DNA of 64,000 nt from Pseudoalteromonas sp. A601 (GCF_002165575.1 NZ_MXQF01000004.1:62001-126000), one strand, 5' to 3'; shown: positions 54,988 to 64,000, counted from the stretch's first letter. The notes: generated from the sequence alone by a model not told the origin. Numbers and translations: made by a program.

Positions 54988-56388
54988 TTGTTTGATAGAG
55001 ATGAAATTTTAGAGCTAGGTAAGCCTTATACTTTTGATGTTTCAGTTCGAGATGAAAATAAACTTTTTGCGGGGAAATTAACTCTATCTCCTAGTAAATG
55101 CATATTGAGGGTTATGGGTGAAAGACGACCATCGCTCGATTTTAGTCAGTCTGAAAAGATTGAGTGTAGTTCTTTCCACATGAGCTTTCTTTTGTATGAC
55201 CTTACTATCCATTATCATAGTAGCCAGTGTTTGCGAGCTGCTATTGATGACGATGTAGGTTTTTTCGAATATGAATTTGAGGTTGGATATGTTGTCTGTG
55301 CCGAAGGACACTTGCATTCATTTGATAGAATCATATCGCTAAGTATTGATTCTTGCATGACGAAAAAATGGGTAGGGTATACTAACCTCCAACAAGAGTT
55401 AGTAGAGAAATTTCATACTCGTACCTTAAACACTGTGGGTATTGATACCGTGGAGTTTTCTCAGGATCTTGATGACTACGGTCAGTTACTCTTATTTTAT
55501 AATTTCGAAGCTCACAGCGATGTCCATGCGTTCACTTCAGGTATGAAGTTCCCACCCGTGCTGAATATTAATCTCAAGTCCCCTATTAGTATTGATGACT
55601 CATATTGTGAGTATCAGAAATTATATGACTTGATGACACTGCTCATTGGTTCTGATTTTAATGTTAACTCTATAAAACTAGTAGAAAATAGGGAAACTCG
55701 GTCTTCTAAGGTTAGTTTGTATTTCCCTACCACTAATCGAACATATGAGAAGGATTATCCAGTATTCCCTTTAAGTCGCAATTTGAGGTTCCATGACTTA
55801 CCTATACCCGAGTTTCCTCTATGTTCATTTGAGAGGTACTATCTTTTACCAGAAGATGAGCGAATCACATTTACTAGGTATTTGAGATATCGAAGAATGA
55901 AATCAGATGAAGAGAGGTTTCTTGGTTACTTTAGACTTCTTGAAAGTTTAACTTATAAGTCAAAGTCTTATGTAGATCAGGATGCCTTAGATGTTCTCCT
56001 AAATGATTCTGAATCATATATAATTAAAAAACTCAAAGGAAATGGTAAGGATATTAAAAAGCTCATAGCTCGCATTGGTAAATTGAATCAATCTAAGTAC
56101 AACACGTCCAAATGTCTGATTGATTTCTACGCAACTTTACCTTCAGTTCTCAAGGAAGCGATTGATTTTAATAATCAAGGGATTGAAAAAATATGTCGGT
56201 TAAGGAATGACATTACCCATGCAAATCCTTATTCAGTAGATGAAAATACGCTTAATAGTTATATTTCATTCATTAACATGCTTCTGTACGTCGCACTTCT
56301 TGAGAAAATTGGAATTAAGCCAGAATTAAGTTCTATGGTAGTAAACCGTTTAGATGGGTTTCATCATATCCAGAATCACAGTTTCTAG
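54988..56388 (+). CDS. ApeA-like HEPN-domain anti-phage protein
   Basis: 466 residues from a TTG start preceded by AAGGGATAAGGA. The N-terminal ~300 residues are beta-rich (LTLSPSKCILRVMGERRPSL, FEVGYVVCAEGHLHSFDR, LNTVGIDTVEFSQDLDD), matching my memory of the ApeA N-terminal domain. The C-terminal ~150 residues are helical (EERFLGYFRLLESLTYKSKS ... SVLKEAIDFNNQGIEKICRL) and carry the HEPN ribonuclease motif RNDITH (Rx4H) at residues 406-411. ApeA is a single-gene abortive phage-defence protein, with HEPN cleavage of RNA expected. It stands alone, AT-rich, next to a repeat-flanked accessory segment, which fits a defence gene. The identification is by motif and layout, not by search. Confidence 0.72.
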   Translation: MFDRDEILELGKPYTFDVSVRDENKLFAGKLTLSPSKCILRVMGERRPSLDFSQSEKIECSSFHMSFLLYDLTIHYHSSQCLRAAIDDDVGFFEYEFEVGYVVCAEGHLHSFDRIISLSIDSCMTKKWVGYTNLQQELVEKFHTRTLNTVGIDTVEFSQDLDDYGQLLLFYNFEAHSDVHAFTSGMKFPPVLNINLKSPISIDDSYCEYQKLYDLMTLLIGSDFNVNSIKLVENRETRSSKVSLYFPTTNRTYEKDYPVFPLSRNLRFHDLPIPEFPLCSFERYYLLPEDERITFTRYLRYRRMKSDEERFLGYFRLLESLTYKSKSYVDQDALDVLLNDSESYIIKKLKGNGKDIKKLIARIGKLNQSKYNTSKCLIDFYATLPSVLKEAIDFNNQGIEKICRLRNDITHANPYSVDENTLNSYISFINMLLYVALLEKIGIKPELSSMVVNRLDGFHHIQNHSF

Positions 56389-56654
56389 ATACCAAACTCA
56401 AGCTTATCAATAATGGGCTTGAGTGTTTTTATATTGTAGTCCTTGCTGTAACGGCCAAAGGTCATAGTTTTGCCCAAGTCCCCTAAGATGTTAGCATTAG
56501 AAAATGTTTTTAAATATCATCATGCCTGTTTAGTGAAGCGTAAATCACCTAAATTGTAATGGGGCATAAACGAGTTAGTAGCACTATTCGCTTAATAACA
56601 CTTTGCAGTCAATCGATAATGCAAAACACCAAGATTAACTGAAGCTGCTTTTTT

Positions 56655-56686
56655 GTTGGGTTTCGCTACACTCAACCCAACCTGCG
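56655..56686. repeat. Dispersed GTTGGGTTTCG...ACCCAAC repeat, copy 2
   Basis: Same element as 6453-6484, in the 56389-56747 gap. The rest of the gap has no gene that I can support apart from a terminator on the minus strand. Confidence 0.5.
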
Positions 56687-56694
56687 TAAGAACC

Positions 56695-56725
56695 AAAAAA
56701 GGCGCTTCCTGTTAAGGTAAGCGCC
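56695..56725 (-). terminator. Terminator of the S46 peptidase gene
   Basis: GGCGCTT ... AAGCGCC hairpin; on the minus strand it is followed by six T. It lies 23 bp after the peptidase stop. Confidence 0.75.
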
Positions 56726-56747
56726 CTCTGACTATTTTAGCTTTTAC

Positions 56748-58907
56748 TTATTTTACGATTTTCATTTCGTCTAACAAGTTTTGTGCGTTATCTACTTTAT
56801 CCATCACCCATAGCATATAGCGAGAATCAACGTGGATTGAACGGTTAAGTGCAGGGTTGTAATCCCAATCACCAATGATACTTTCGTATACACCGTCAAA
56901 CAGTAAACCTACCAGCTCCGCTTTGCCATTAAGCGTTGGTGAACCTGAGTTACCACCGGTAGTATCAACATTTGATAAAAAGTTAACCGGCACTGTGTTC
57001 ATGCCGCCGGTGTAGTCACCATATAATTTAGCTTTGATCTGCTTTTGCAGATTTTCAGGGGCATTAAACGGCTCAACATTGGTGTTTTTAGCAAGTAAAC
57101 CTTCAAGTGAGGTAAACGGTGTTGCTACTAAACCATCCTGCGGAGAATAGCCACCCACCGTCCCGTAAGTTACACGGAGTGTGCTGTTTGCATCTGCGTA
57201 CACAGGTTTGTTTTGTGCTTTATTATAAGCAATAATGGCAGCCATCAGTTGCGGGCGCGCAGCTTGTAGTTTACCAGCGAGTGCTTTGTCTTTATCTTCT
57301 TGTGCTTTCATAACAGCAAAAATGGCATCAGCATATTGAATAAACGGATCATTACTTGTCTTAATTTGCGAAAATGATTGCTGAGCCAATTTTAAACGTG
57401 TGTCTTCATTATTAAGTGATGATTTAGCATACATCTTATCTAGTAATGCACTGTGCTTTGCTTTATCAAAACCATTTTGTAAGTTAAATGCTTTATCAAC
57501 CTGGGCGAAGCGTTCTTGTTTTGGTAGTGCGGCATAAAGCTCTAAAAAGTGCAGTAAGATTGCTTTATCAACATTTTCGTCAAAGCGGCGCGTCATACGT
57601 TTTAAGCCTGCTTCAAGTCTTGGCATATCACGCTCTTGAAAACCAGACTCACGCTCACTATTTGGTTTTTGCTTTTCATACGCTAAACGGTATAAACGAC
57701 GAGCCGTACTGATCATTTGTGAGCGATGTACATAGCCTAACATGCGATCGCGTTCGTTATGCTCTTGTGACTGCTCAACTAATGATGAAAGTTCAGCTAA
57801 TACGCTGCCGTATTGCTTCTTCAGTTTACGATCGTTATTGATCCAGTTTGTTAAGTCTTGTTCAAACTGTTTTTTACGCTCATACATAGTGCCTTTATTA
57901 AAACTTTCGATCATTGAGCCGTAGTTTTTAATGTAATTGTTATACCCTGCAATAGTGCTTTCATAAGCAATGCGGGCTTTACTGCCATCTTCAGAGTTTT
58001 CTTCGATTAACGATACATATTTACTATTGTGAGTACGCGCTTTTGGGTAACTAGTATTAAATACGTAATCAACCTCTGCGGCAATGCGATAACGGTTTGT
58101 ACGTCCTGGGTAACCCGTAACCATAACAAAGTCGCCTTCTTGAACACCTTTAGCACTCACACTCAAATAAGAGTCTGGTACGTAAGGTACGTTATCTTCG
58201 CTGTACTCAGCCGGTTTACCATCTTTACCAACATAGGCACGGTAAAAGGCAAAATCACCCGTGTGGCGTGGCCACATCCAGTTATCTATATCACCACCGT
58301 ATTTACCTACGCCCATCGCTGGTGTATAGGCTAAACGAACATCTTTAATTTCGAGCGATTTTATTAAGTAAAACTCCAAACCACCATGAAATGAATACAC
58401 ATTACAACGGTAGTTATCATCCGCTTCACACTCTGCTACAAGTTGTTTTTCATTTTTTTCAAGAGCGTCGTAACGTGCTTTTGCACTGAGCTTTTCAGTG
58501 CCTTTAATCACTTTGTCAGTCACGTTTGTTACGGTTTCTGTTACATAAACACGAGAGCCAGGGGCTGCAGGTAAATCGTCTGATGCTTTTTTAGCTAAAA
58601 AGCCATTTTCTAGTATATTATTCTCTGGTGTTGAGTTGTATTGAATCGAACCATACGCACAGTGGTGATTAGTTACCACTAGCCCTTTTGGTGATACAAA
58701 CGATGCTGTACAGCCACCAAGGCTGATAACAGCGTTCATTGGGAACTCCGTTAACTTAGAGATTGATTTTGCATCTATCTCTAGGCCTTTTGCTTTAAGT
58801 ATAGATTCAAGCTCTGGTAGTTGATGTGGCTGCCACATACCCTCATCAGCAAATGAAGTACCTGTAAATGCCAAAGCACACAGTGCAATAAGAGGTTTTA
58901 AACGCAT
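56748..58907 (-). CDS. S46-family dipeptidyl peptidase (DPP7/DPP11 type)
   Basis: 719 residues with signal peptide MRLKPLIALCALAFTGTSFA. Serine exopeptidase that removes dipeptides from oligopeptide N-termini in the periplasm. Chymotrypsin-like catalytic parts: VVTNHHCAYGSIQYNSTPEN (His), MWPRHTGDFAFYRAYVGKDG (Asp region) and the Ser in VDTTGGNSGSPTLNG near residue 650, all split around a helical domain as in the family. The region FDGVYESIIGDWDYNP has Gly where DPP7-type enzymes do; DPP11 has Arg there, so preference for hydrophobic P1 residues is a cautious guess. Monocistronic. Confidence 0.9.
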   Translation of the reverse strand: MRLKPLIALCALAFTGTSFADEGMWQPHQLPELESILKAKGLEIDAKSISKLTEFPMNAVISLGGCTASFVSPKGLVVTNHHCAYGSIQYNSTPENNILENGFLAKKASDDLPAAPGSRVYVTETVTNVTDKVIKGTEKLSAKARYDALEKNEKQLVAECEADDNYRCNVYSFHGGLEFYLIKSLEIKDVRLAYTPAMGVGKYGGDIDNWMWPRHTGDFAFYRAYVGKDGKPAEYSEDNVPYVPDSYLSVSAKGVQEGDFVMVTGYPGRTNRYRIAAEVDYVFNTSYPKARTHNSKYVSLIEENSEDGSKARIAYESTIAGYNNYIKNYGSMIESFNKGTMYERKKQFEQDLTNWINNDRKLKKQYGSVLAELSSLVEQSQEHNERDRMLGYVHRSQMISTARRLYRLAYEKQKPNSERESGFQERDMPRLEAGLKRMTRRFDENVDKAILLHFLELYAALPKQERFAQVDKAFNLQNGFDKAKHSALLDKMYAKSSLNNEDTRLKLAQQSFSQIKTSNDPFIQYADAIFAVMKAQEDKDKALAGKLQAARPQLMAAIIAYNKAQNKPVYADANSTLRVTYGTVGGYSPQDGLVATPFTSLEGLLAKNTNVEPFNAPENLQKQIKAKLYGDYTGGMNTVPVNFLSNVDTTGGNSGSPTLNGKAELVGLLFDGVYESIIGDWDYNPALNRSIHVDSRYMLWVMDKVDNAQNLLDEMKIVK

Positions 58908-59120
58908 GAAATTTCATCCTTTTTGTTATTTATAAATTAGGTTACGCGTGAATAGTTAGGAGGGTCAATATTTCTGCGACCAAAGGCGGTGTTATAATGT
59001 AACAAAATGTATAAACACTTTGCACATGCTGAACTTTTAACTTAACAGCAAATGCTGCAATCAAATTGTCATCATTAATAGCTAAAATTTTAATAATTAT
59101 TAAGAAAAAAGCAGCCAACG

Positions 59121-59918
59121 ATGCCTACTATTTTTGTGATCAACCTTGAACGTTCACCTGAGCGATTAGCAAACAGCCAGCGACAATTAGCCGCACATGG
59201 GCTAAGTTTTGAGTGTATAGATGCAATTGATGGGGCAACACTTACGCCAGCACAAAGAGAAATTAATTACAGTCCTAGCCTCAATAAGCAAAAATATCAC
59301 TACCCGCTCAGTGCTGGACAAATCGGCTGTTATTTAAGTCATCGTAAAGCGTGGCAAACTATTGTTGATAGGCAGCTTGATTACGCTATTGTGCTTGAAG
59401 ATGATTTTATCTTAAAAAATGATCTTACCCATACAATCAAAAATATTGAACAAGCACCAATAGGTTGGCAGATGATAAAATTATCTGCTTATCAAAACAG
59501 AAGCCGCTCTATTGCCTTCCAAGTTCCTTTACAGCATAAGCAACACTTAGTGATCCATAAAAAGTTGATGACAGGCTGTTGCGCTACTGCAATAAGTTTT
59601 GGCGGAGCCAAACAATTGCTAGCAGCGACTGAAAAATTTGGCCGCCCTGTTGATTGTGACTTACAACATATATGGGAAACTAAAGTAGCAGGCTATTCGT
59701 TAATGCCTTATCCGTTTGCTCAAAACTGTGAACAAGTTAGTGATATTAAAGCACGTAGTGCGGCCAGTGTTAAAAAATCATTTTTCGCACGCAAAAATCA
59801 ACAATTAACCAGTGCTATAAACAATCACTTTGCTACGGCTGCATTTATTAAAAAGACGAAACGCACTTTTCACACCCCTAAAAGTAAAAAAGGAGCCGCA
59901 GCTCCTTTTTACTCATAA
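59121..59918 (+). CDS. Glycosyltransferase family 25 protein
   Basis: 265 residues. IFVINLERSPERLANSQRQL at the N-terminus, then AGQIGCYLSHRKAWQTIVDR and AIVLEDDFIL with the metal-binding DxD-like EDD. Family 25 enzymes add galactose or related sugars to lipooligosaccharide in the cytoplasm. The last residues (KKGAAAPFYS) are encoded by a terminator hairpin, so the 3' end of the gene doubles as the terminator. Stands alone, facing the M61 peptidase gene. Confidence 0.85.
   Translation: MPTIFVINLERSPERLANSQRQLAAHGLSFECIDAIDGATLTPAQREINYSPSLNKQKYHYPLSAGQIGCYLSHRKAWQTIVDRQLDYAIVLEDDFILKNDLTHTIKNIEQAPIGWQMIKLSAYQNRSRSIAFQVPLQHKQHLVIHKKLMTGCCATAISFGGAKQLLAATEKFGRPVDCDLQHIWETKVAGYSLMPYPFAQNCEQVSDIKARSAASVKKSFFARKNQQLTSAINNHFATAAFIKKTKRTFHTPKSKKGAAAPFYS
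59886..59910. terminator. Terminator overlapping the end of the GT25 gene
   Basis: AGGAGC-CGCA-GCTCCT with an A run before and a T run after, ending 8 bp before the last base of the GT25 stop codon. Bidirectional; it also serves the convergent M61 gene. Confidence 0.7.
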
Positions 59919-59939
59919 CCTAGAGTCACTAAATAGTAT

Positions 59940-61724
59940 TTATTTCTTAGCGAGTTTTGGGTGTTCAACACCCATCCATGCTTTAAATAATGCCATTTGC
60001 TGCTCATTGGCATTTTTAAGCGCCACTACCTTTTTAGCTTTATCAAAGTCTTCACTGAGCACTAATGTCGTACTTTGTAGTTCATCACGGCGAATGTAAT
60101 CAATCGTTACTTTGTCACCGGCTTTGAATGTCTCTAACGATGCTTTTAAGTCTTTTCCAACATGCTTTTTATTGATAGCAACGATTTTATCATCGGTAGT
60201 TAAACCAGCCTGCCATGCTGCGCCACCACGACGAACATGAGTAAGGGTAATTAACTCACCGGTATTTTTAGCAAAGCTGTCAATACTGGCCACAGACTTT
60301 GCACCTTTAGGACGAGCAAGTTCTAACCCTACTTTTGCTAAAAGCGCATCAAAATCTATCGCTGCTGGGCTATCGACATTCGTAGCCCACCAATCACTAT
60401 AGTCCCGCCCCGTTAAGTCTTTTAAAATAGTTTTAACATTCTCAGCAGTAAAACCATGTGGCATTTTGTGATCTTTATACAGCGCACGGTGAACATCGCG
60501 GTAACTTTGCTGACCGTTACTTTTATCGAGTAAGTCTATATCAAGCGCCATTGAAATTAACGCGCCTTCTAAATAAATATTAGTGCTGTAATTACGGGCA
60601 TGATCGCCACCTTGATTAATCCACTTATCAAAGCTCGTTTCAGTGGCACTTTGTACTTCACGTCCAGGGGTTTGTAAATGACGGTTAACGGTTTTTGTTA
60701 AGGTTTTAAGAAACTCATCGGTAGTTGAAATACCCGCACGTACCATCAAATGATCTTCAAAATAGCTAGTAGAGCCTTCAGCAATCCAGAGTAATTTATC
60801 AAAGTTCATATTTGTGTAATCATAAGGTACAAGCCCTTCTGGGCGATAGGCTTTTACATTCCAGGTATGAATAAACTCATGAGCTGCTGTTGAAATAAAT
60901 GCAAGGTAATCTTCGCGTGAGGCAAAACGATTACGCGGGCGTTGAATAATCGTCGAGTTTAAATGTTCAGTGGCTCCCCCTGCTCCAGATGTTGCATGCA
61001 CCATAAATACATATCGCTCATACGGGTAATTATCCCAAATAACATTGCCTGTTGTTACCAGCTTTTTTAAGTCCTTAAGCATTAGATCAACATCGTAATT
61101 ACCTTCGCCCCAAATGACTAACTCGTAATCTCGGCCATCAACCACAAATTTATGTAATTGGTTTATACCTGTTTCGATTGGCGAATCTACCAGTACATCG
61201 TAATCAGCCGCTTTAAAACTATGCTTTGATCCATTGTTTGCCATACCTGACACCGAGCGCCAATCTTTTGGAACATCAACCTTGACGGTAACTGGCTCTT
61301 GGCGAAATGATTCGCTGAACATAAAAAAGCCTGATGCATCAATAAACGCATGGCTATCATCAATATGACGAGCTCGTTTACCTAACTCATTGGCATAGAT
61401 TTGGTAATCGATATTTACTTCGGTTGGTTCATTAAGGTGTACGCGCCATGTACTGGCGTTTACTTTTTCCCATTTAAGTGCTTTGCCATCATCATCTTTC
61501 GCTGAGAAATAGCGTACTCCATTAGCTAAATTTAAAATTTCATAACGACCTGTGCGCCATGCTGGTAACTTTACGTCTAAATGTGCTTGTGCCGTTTGCG
61601 GGAACTCCACACTGACATTACCTAAGTGGTGCGCCGGCTCAGTGATTGACAATGAATAATTAACATCGGCCATGGCCGAATGTGACAGCGCAGCGGCAAT
61701 TGATAAAGCTAAAAACTTTTTCAT
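59940..61724 (-). CDS. M61-family metallopeptidase with PDZ domain
   Basis: 594 residues, signal peptide KKFLALSIAAALSHSAMA. Glycyl-aminopeptidase type. N-terminal beta domain (to ~170), then the zinc site TAAHEFIHTWNVKAYRPE (HExxH) with a downstream Glu in LLWIAEGSTSYFED. A C-terminal PDZ domain follows (~480-570: LITLTHVRRGGAAWQAGLTT, DKIVAINKKHVGKDL). It should trim peptides in the periplasm, alongside the nearby S46 dipeptidyl peptidase. Single gene. Confidence 0.9.
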   Translation of the reverse strand: MKKFLALSIAAALSHSAMADVNYSLSITEPAHHLGNVSVEFPQTAQAHLDVKLPAWRTGRYEILNLANGVRYFSAKDDDGKALKWEKVNASTWRVHLNEPTEVNIDYQIYANELGKRARHIDDSHAFIDASGFFMFSESFRQEPVTVKVDVPKDWRSVSGMANNGSKHSFKAADYDVLVDSPIETGINQLHKFVVDGRDYELVIWGEGNYDVDLMLKDLKKLVTTGNVIWDNYPYERYVFMVHATSGAGGATEHLNSTIIQRPRNRFASREDYLAFISTAAHEFIHTWNVKAYRPEGLVPYDYTNMNFDKLLWIAEGSTSYFEDHLMVRAGISTTDEFLKTLTKTVNRHLQTPGREVQSATETSFDKWINQGGDHARNYSTNIYLEGALISMALDIDLLDKSNGQQSYRDVHRALYKDHKMPHGFTAENVKTILKDLTGRDYSDWWATNVDSPAAIDFDALLAKVGLELARPKGAKSVASIDSFAKNTGELITLTHVRRGGAAWQAGLTTDDKIVAINKKHVGKDLKASLETFKAGDKVTIDYIRRDELQSTTLVLSEDFDKAKKVVALKNANEQQMALFKAWMGVEHPKLAKK

Positions 61725-61933
61725 AAAAACTCTTAATATTTATAATTTATTACCGAGGAGCCTAACAACGATAGAAAAAAATGTGAATTAAAAGCGACAA
61801 AATCCAGGTCTATTAAGGTCGATGAATAAAAATCAACATCAAATCCTAAGTTTTTGACTTGGTAACTACATTTGTGCCAATTTTGTTGTAAACTTAATGC
61901 TATAGACAATTTAATCAATGGCGGTAACCCTTA

Positions 61934-63469
61934 GTGTCAGAAAAGCTCGATGTTTTAAATAAAAAGCTAAAACAAGCCATTGATACACGTATGGTACTCG
62001 AAAATGCGCGTAAGTATCAGGTGGATACATTATCAAACCTAACAGCTAAACTTTCTCTGAGTTGTAAAGGGTTGGATATTGAACTTGATAACCGTTTAGC
62101 TAAGTTCAGAAGTGCACTTTCAAAAGGTGTCGACTTTGAAAATTTCGCTCCACTGATTGATGAAATTTTAGCTTTATTGAAAACCCAAGAAGCGCAACAA
62201 ACAGCCAAGCAGCGAGAATTATATAATAGCGTATTAGATGCAGGTAAATTATTACAAAAAACCAAAGGTTTACCTGACGCGACCCGTAGAACTTTACGCC
62301 ATCTTTTAGACCACGAGCTGAATAACGTACAAGCAACCAACGATTTCATCCCAATTTTGAATCAATTAGTGGCTATCTACCACCAAGCATTGAATGTAAA
62401 GCTCACGCTTTGCCAAGAAGAAGCGGGTACTAGCCAGCCAGGCTTAGCAAAAGAGTTACTCACGCTTGCAAATGATTTGGTGTTTGAAGATGAAGCCGCT
62501 GATCAAGTAAAAGCTATTAAAAATAGAATTTCTGAAACAGACACGGTTGATGACTTACTCAATGCAGCCATTGAGATTATTCGCATTATTGCGAGTAACA
62601 TCTGTAAAGAGCGTCAATCAGCACAAAGTTTTTTAGTTTCATTAAATCAAACCCTTGAAGAATTACATCATTCAATTGTTGCAACGAGTAAGCACTCTGA
62701 GTCTATGGGGGCAGAATTTGATGCGCTTAATAAGCGCATTGAGAGCAAAATTAATAACCTGACAACTCAAACGCAAGATGCTACCTCTATTTCATCTTTA
62801 AAAGCCTTAGTCGATAATGAATTAAAATCACTCAGCAAAGATTTAATTGAAAAAGAGCGCCTTGAACAAGAAGACAGGCAAGCGCTGATAAAAAGCTTTA
62901 AAGATATTAACCAGCGCGTAGGTAACTTAGAAGGCAAATTATCTAAATATAAGAAGCGCTTACATGAACAACGCTTTAAAAGTTTGCTTGATGGCTTAAC
63001 AAAGCTGCCTAATCGAGCCGCATTTGATGAACGATTTAACCATGAGTTTCATTTATTTGCAGTGCAAGAGTTTGATGTTACTTTGGTTGTTATCGATGTT
63101 GATCACTTTAAATCAATAAATGATCGATATGGCCATAGCGCTGGAGATAAAACACTGCAAGTGATTGCAAAAGCATTACAAATGTCGATTCGTAAATCAG
63201 ATTTTATAGCGCGTTACGGTGGTGAAGAATTTGTATTACTTATGCCTGGAATGTCACTAGAGCATGCGAGCGCGCCGCTTGAAAAACTACGCAAAGCAGT
63301 AAAAGGCATTCCCTTTAAATTTAGAAGTAAAAATGTTGAAATAACAATTTCAATCGGTGCAACCCAGTTTAAAAAAGGCGACACCCCTTTAGAGGCTTTT
63401 GACCGTGCCGATGATGCACTCTATAAAGCAAAAAATACAGGTCGTGATAGGTTATGTATTAATAAATAA
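61934..63469 (+). CDS. Diguanylate cyclase (GGDEF domain) with helical N-terminus
   Basis: 511 residues, GTG start. The first ~340 residues are almost all helical and Glu/Lys/Leu-rich, probably coiled-coil (LDVLNKKLKQAIDTRMVLEN ... KKRLHEQRFKSLL), with no membrane segment, so a cytoplasmic protein. The C-terminal GGDEF domain has DGLTKLPNRAAFDERF, VVIDVDHFKSINDRYGHSAG and RYGGEEFVLLMPG. An RKSD motif five residues before GGEEF is a complete inhibitory I-site (RxxD), so product feedback is expected. It makes cyclic di-GMP. The input signal of the N-terminus is unknown. It sits 38 bp before ppnN. Confidence 0.92.
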   Translation: MSEKLDVLNKKLKQAIDTRMVLENARKYQVDTLSNLTAKLSLSCKGLDIELDNRLAKFRSALSKGVDFENFAPLIDEILALLKTQEAQQTAKQRELYNSVLDAGKLLQKTKGLPDATRRTLRHLLDHELNNVQATNDFIPILNQLVAIYHQALNVKLTLCQEEAGTSQPGLAKELLTLANDLVFEDEAADQVKAIKNRISETDTVDDLLNAAIEIIRIIASNICKERQSAQSFLVSLNQTLEELHHSIVATSKHSESMGAEFDALNKRIESKINNLTTQTQDATSISSLKALVDNELKSLSKDLIEKERLEQEDRQALIKSFKDINQRVGNLEGKLSKYKKRLHEQRFKSLLDGLTKLPNRAAFDERFNHEFHLFAVQEFDVTLVVIDVDHFKSINDRYGHSAGDKTLQVIAKALQMSIRKSDFIARYGGEEFVLLMPGMSLEHASAPLEKLRKAVKGIPFKFRSKNVEITISIGATQFKKGDTPLEAFDRADDALYKAKNTGRDRLCINK

Positions 63470-63507
63470 CAACGACTAACCAAGCAGTTACAGCAAGGAA
63501 TTTGCCT

Positions 63508-64000
63508 ATGTTAATACAGTTAAACCCGACAGGTGTGTTAGATTTACTGTCGCAATTAGAAGTTGATTTATTAGAGCAGTCCTCTACCAGTGAACGCTAT
63601 AAGCTATTTAGAAATTGCGCTCTGGCCGTCTTAAACGTTGGCAGTCATACCGATTCAAGCCTAGAAATTTATAACAAATACGAAAACTTTGATATTCGTT
63701 TATTAAGCCGTGAACGCGGCATTAAAATTGAATTAGAAAACCCACCAACAACGGCATTTGTTGATGGCGAAATTATTACGGGTATTCATGAACACATTTT
63801 TTCTGTTATTCGCGATATTCTCTTCATCTGTCAAAAATATGAAAAAGATCTAACCGAACAAAAAGCTATAACTCATATGGTCTTTGATATGCTTCGTAAT
63901 GCGGGAGCATTAAAGGTCGATAGCGATCCGAGTATGATTGTGTGCTGGGGTGGCCACTCGATTAGTGAAATAGAATACAAATACACCAAGCAAGTCGGTT
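63508..64000 (+). CDS. ppnN: Nucleotide 5'-monophosphate nucleosidase PpnN, N-terminal part (cut by window end)
   Basis: 164 codons are visible, starting at the ATG with AAGGAA upstream. The protein begins MLIQLNPTGVLDLLSQLEVD and continues with LFRNCALAVLNVGSHTDSSL, NFDIRLLSRERGIKIELENP, FSVIRDILFICQKYEK and IVCWGGHSISEIEYKYTKQV. These match the PpnN (YgdH) N-terminal domain and the start of its Rossmann/LOG domain. PpnN hydrolyses purine and pyrimidine monophosphates to base and ribose phosphate, and in E. coli is regulated by (p)ppGpp. The catalytic PGGxGTxxE motif lies beyond the window. Confidence 0.9.
   Translation, partial: MLIQLNPTGVLDLLSQLEVDLLEQSSTSERYKLFRNCALAVLNVGSHTDSSLEIYNKYENFDIRLLSRERGIKIELENPPTTAFVDGEIITGIHEHIFSVIRDILFICQKYEKDLTEQKAITHMVFDMLRNAGALKVDSDPSMIVCWGGHSISEIEYKYTKQVG

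Overview
The window looks like chromosome of a marine gammaproteobacterium of the Alteromonadales, most likely Pseudoalteromonas. This is inferred from the AT-rich sequence, the E. coli-like core blocks (minCDE-ycgL, rnd-fadD, tsaB-yoaA, a complete his operon with leader peptide), the TonB-dependent receptors, the S46 and M61 peptidases and the CobW/DUF1826 pair. No rRNA, tRNA or CRISPR array was seen. Both ends cut a gene: the C-terminal part of a TonB-dependent receptor on the left, and the N-terminal part of ppnN on the right.

Layout. 1-2.9 kb: end of a siderophore-type receptor, an AdhP-like alcohol dehydrogenase and a divergent GbsR/MarR-type regulator. 2.9-6.7 kb: an accessory stretch of four small genes (SEC-C protein, multi-pass membrane protein, PIN-like nuclease, tiny membrane protein) separated by two decayed copies of one group II intron. 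One copy still encodes a recognisable maturase C-terminus. 6.7-12.8 kb: lytic transglycosylase, ycgL, minCDE, a zinc-linked CobW GTPase/DUF1826 operon with a candidate Zur box, and an FMN reductase.

12.8-30.3 kb is a large carbohydrate locus. Its left half (glycosylasparaginase, four-discoidin-domain lipoprotein, large TonB-dependent receptor, divergent cutC and a GlcNAc-kinase-like gene) suggests capture of N-glycan remnants such as GlcNAc-Asn. Its right half is a single-strand gene run behind a PAS-AraC regulator: Gfo/Idh/MocA oxidoreductase, two TIM-barrel sugar isomerase/epimerase-like proteins (one cytoplasmic, one exported), MFS transporter, DUF1080 protein, GMC oxidoreductase and a Tat-targeted gluconate-2-dehydrogenase-subunit-3-like protein. 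That set fits an oxidative 3-keto-glycoside pathway with no classical glycoside hydrolase.

30.3-51.4 kb is mostly housekeeping: rnd, fadD, an alpha/beta hydrolase, alkaline phosphatase, tsaB, yoaA, a CPA1 antiporter, the attenuated his operon hisL-GDCBHAFI, a secreted DUF4097 protein with DGSG repeats, a lipoprotein, a DUF1289 protein and metY. 51.4-56.7 kb is a second accessory stretch: a LuxR-type regulator, a stand-alone tyrosyl-tRNA synthetase and a membrane protein lying between two homologous ~56-bp repeats, then an ApeA-like HEPN anti-phage protein. 56.7-64 kb: S46 dipeptidyl peptidase, GT25 glycosyltransferase, M61 peptidase, a GGDEF diguanylate cyclase and the start of ppnN.

The candidates most worth following are the 3-keto-glycoside/GlcNAc-Asn locus, the ApeA-like defence gene, the repeat-flanked luxR-tyrS segment, the group II intron fossils and the 2OG-oxygenase-like signature in DUF1826.
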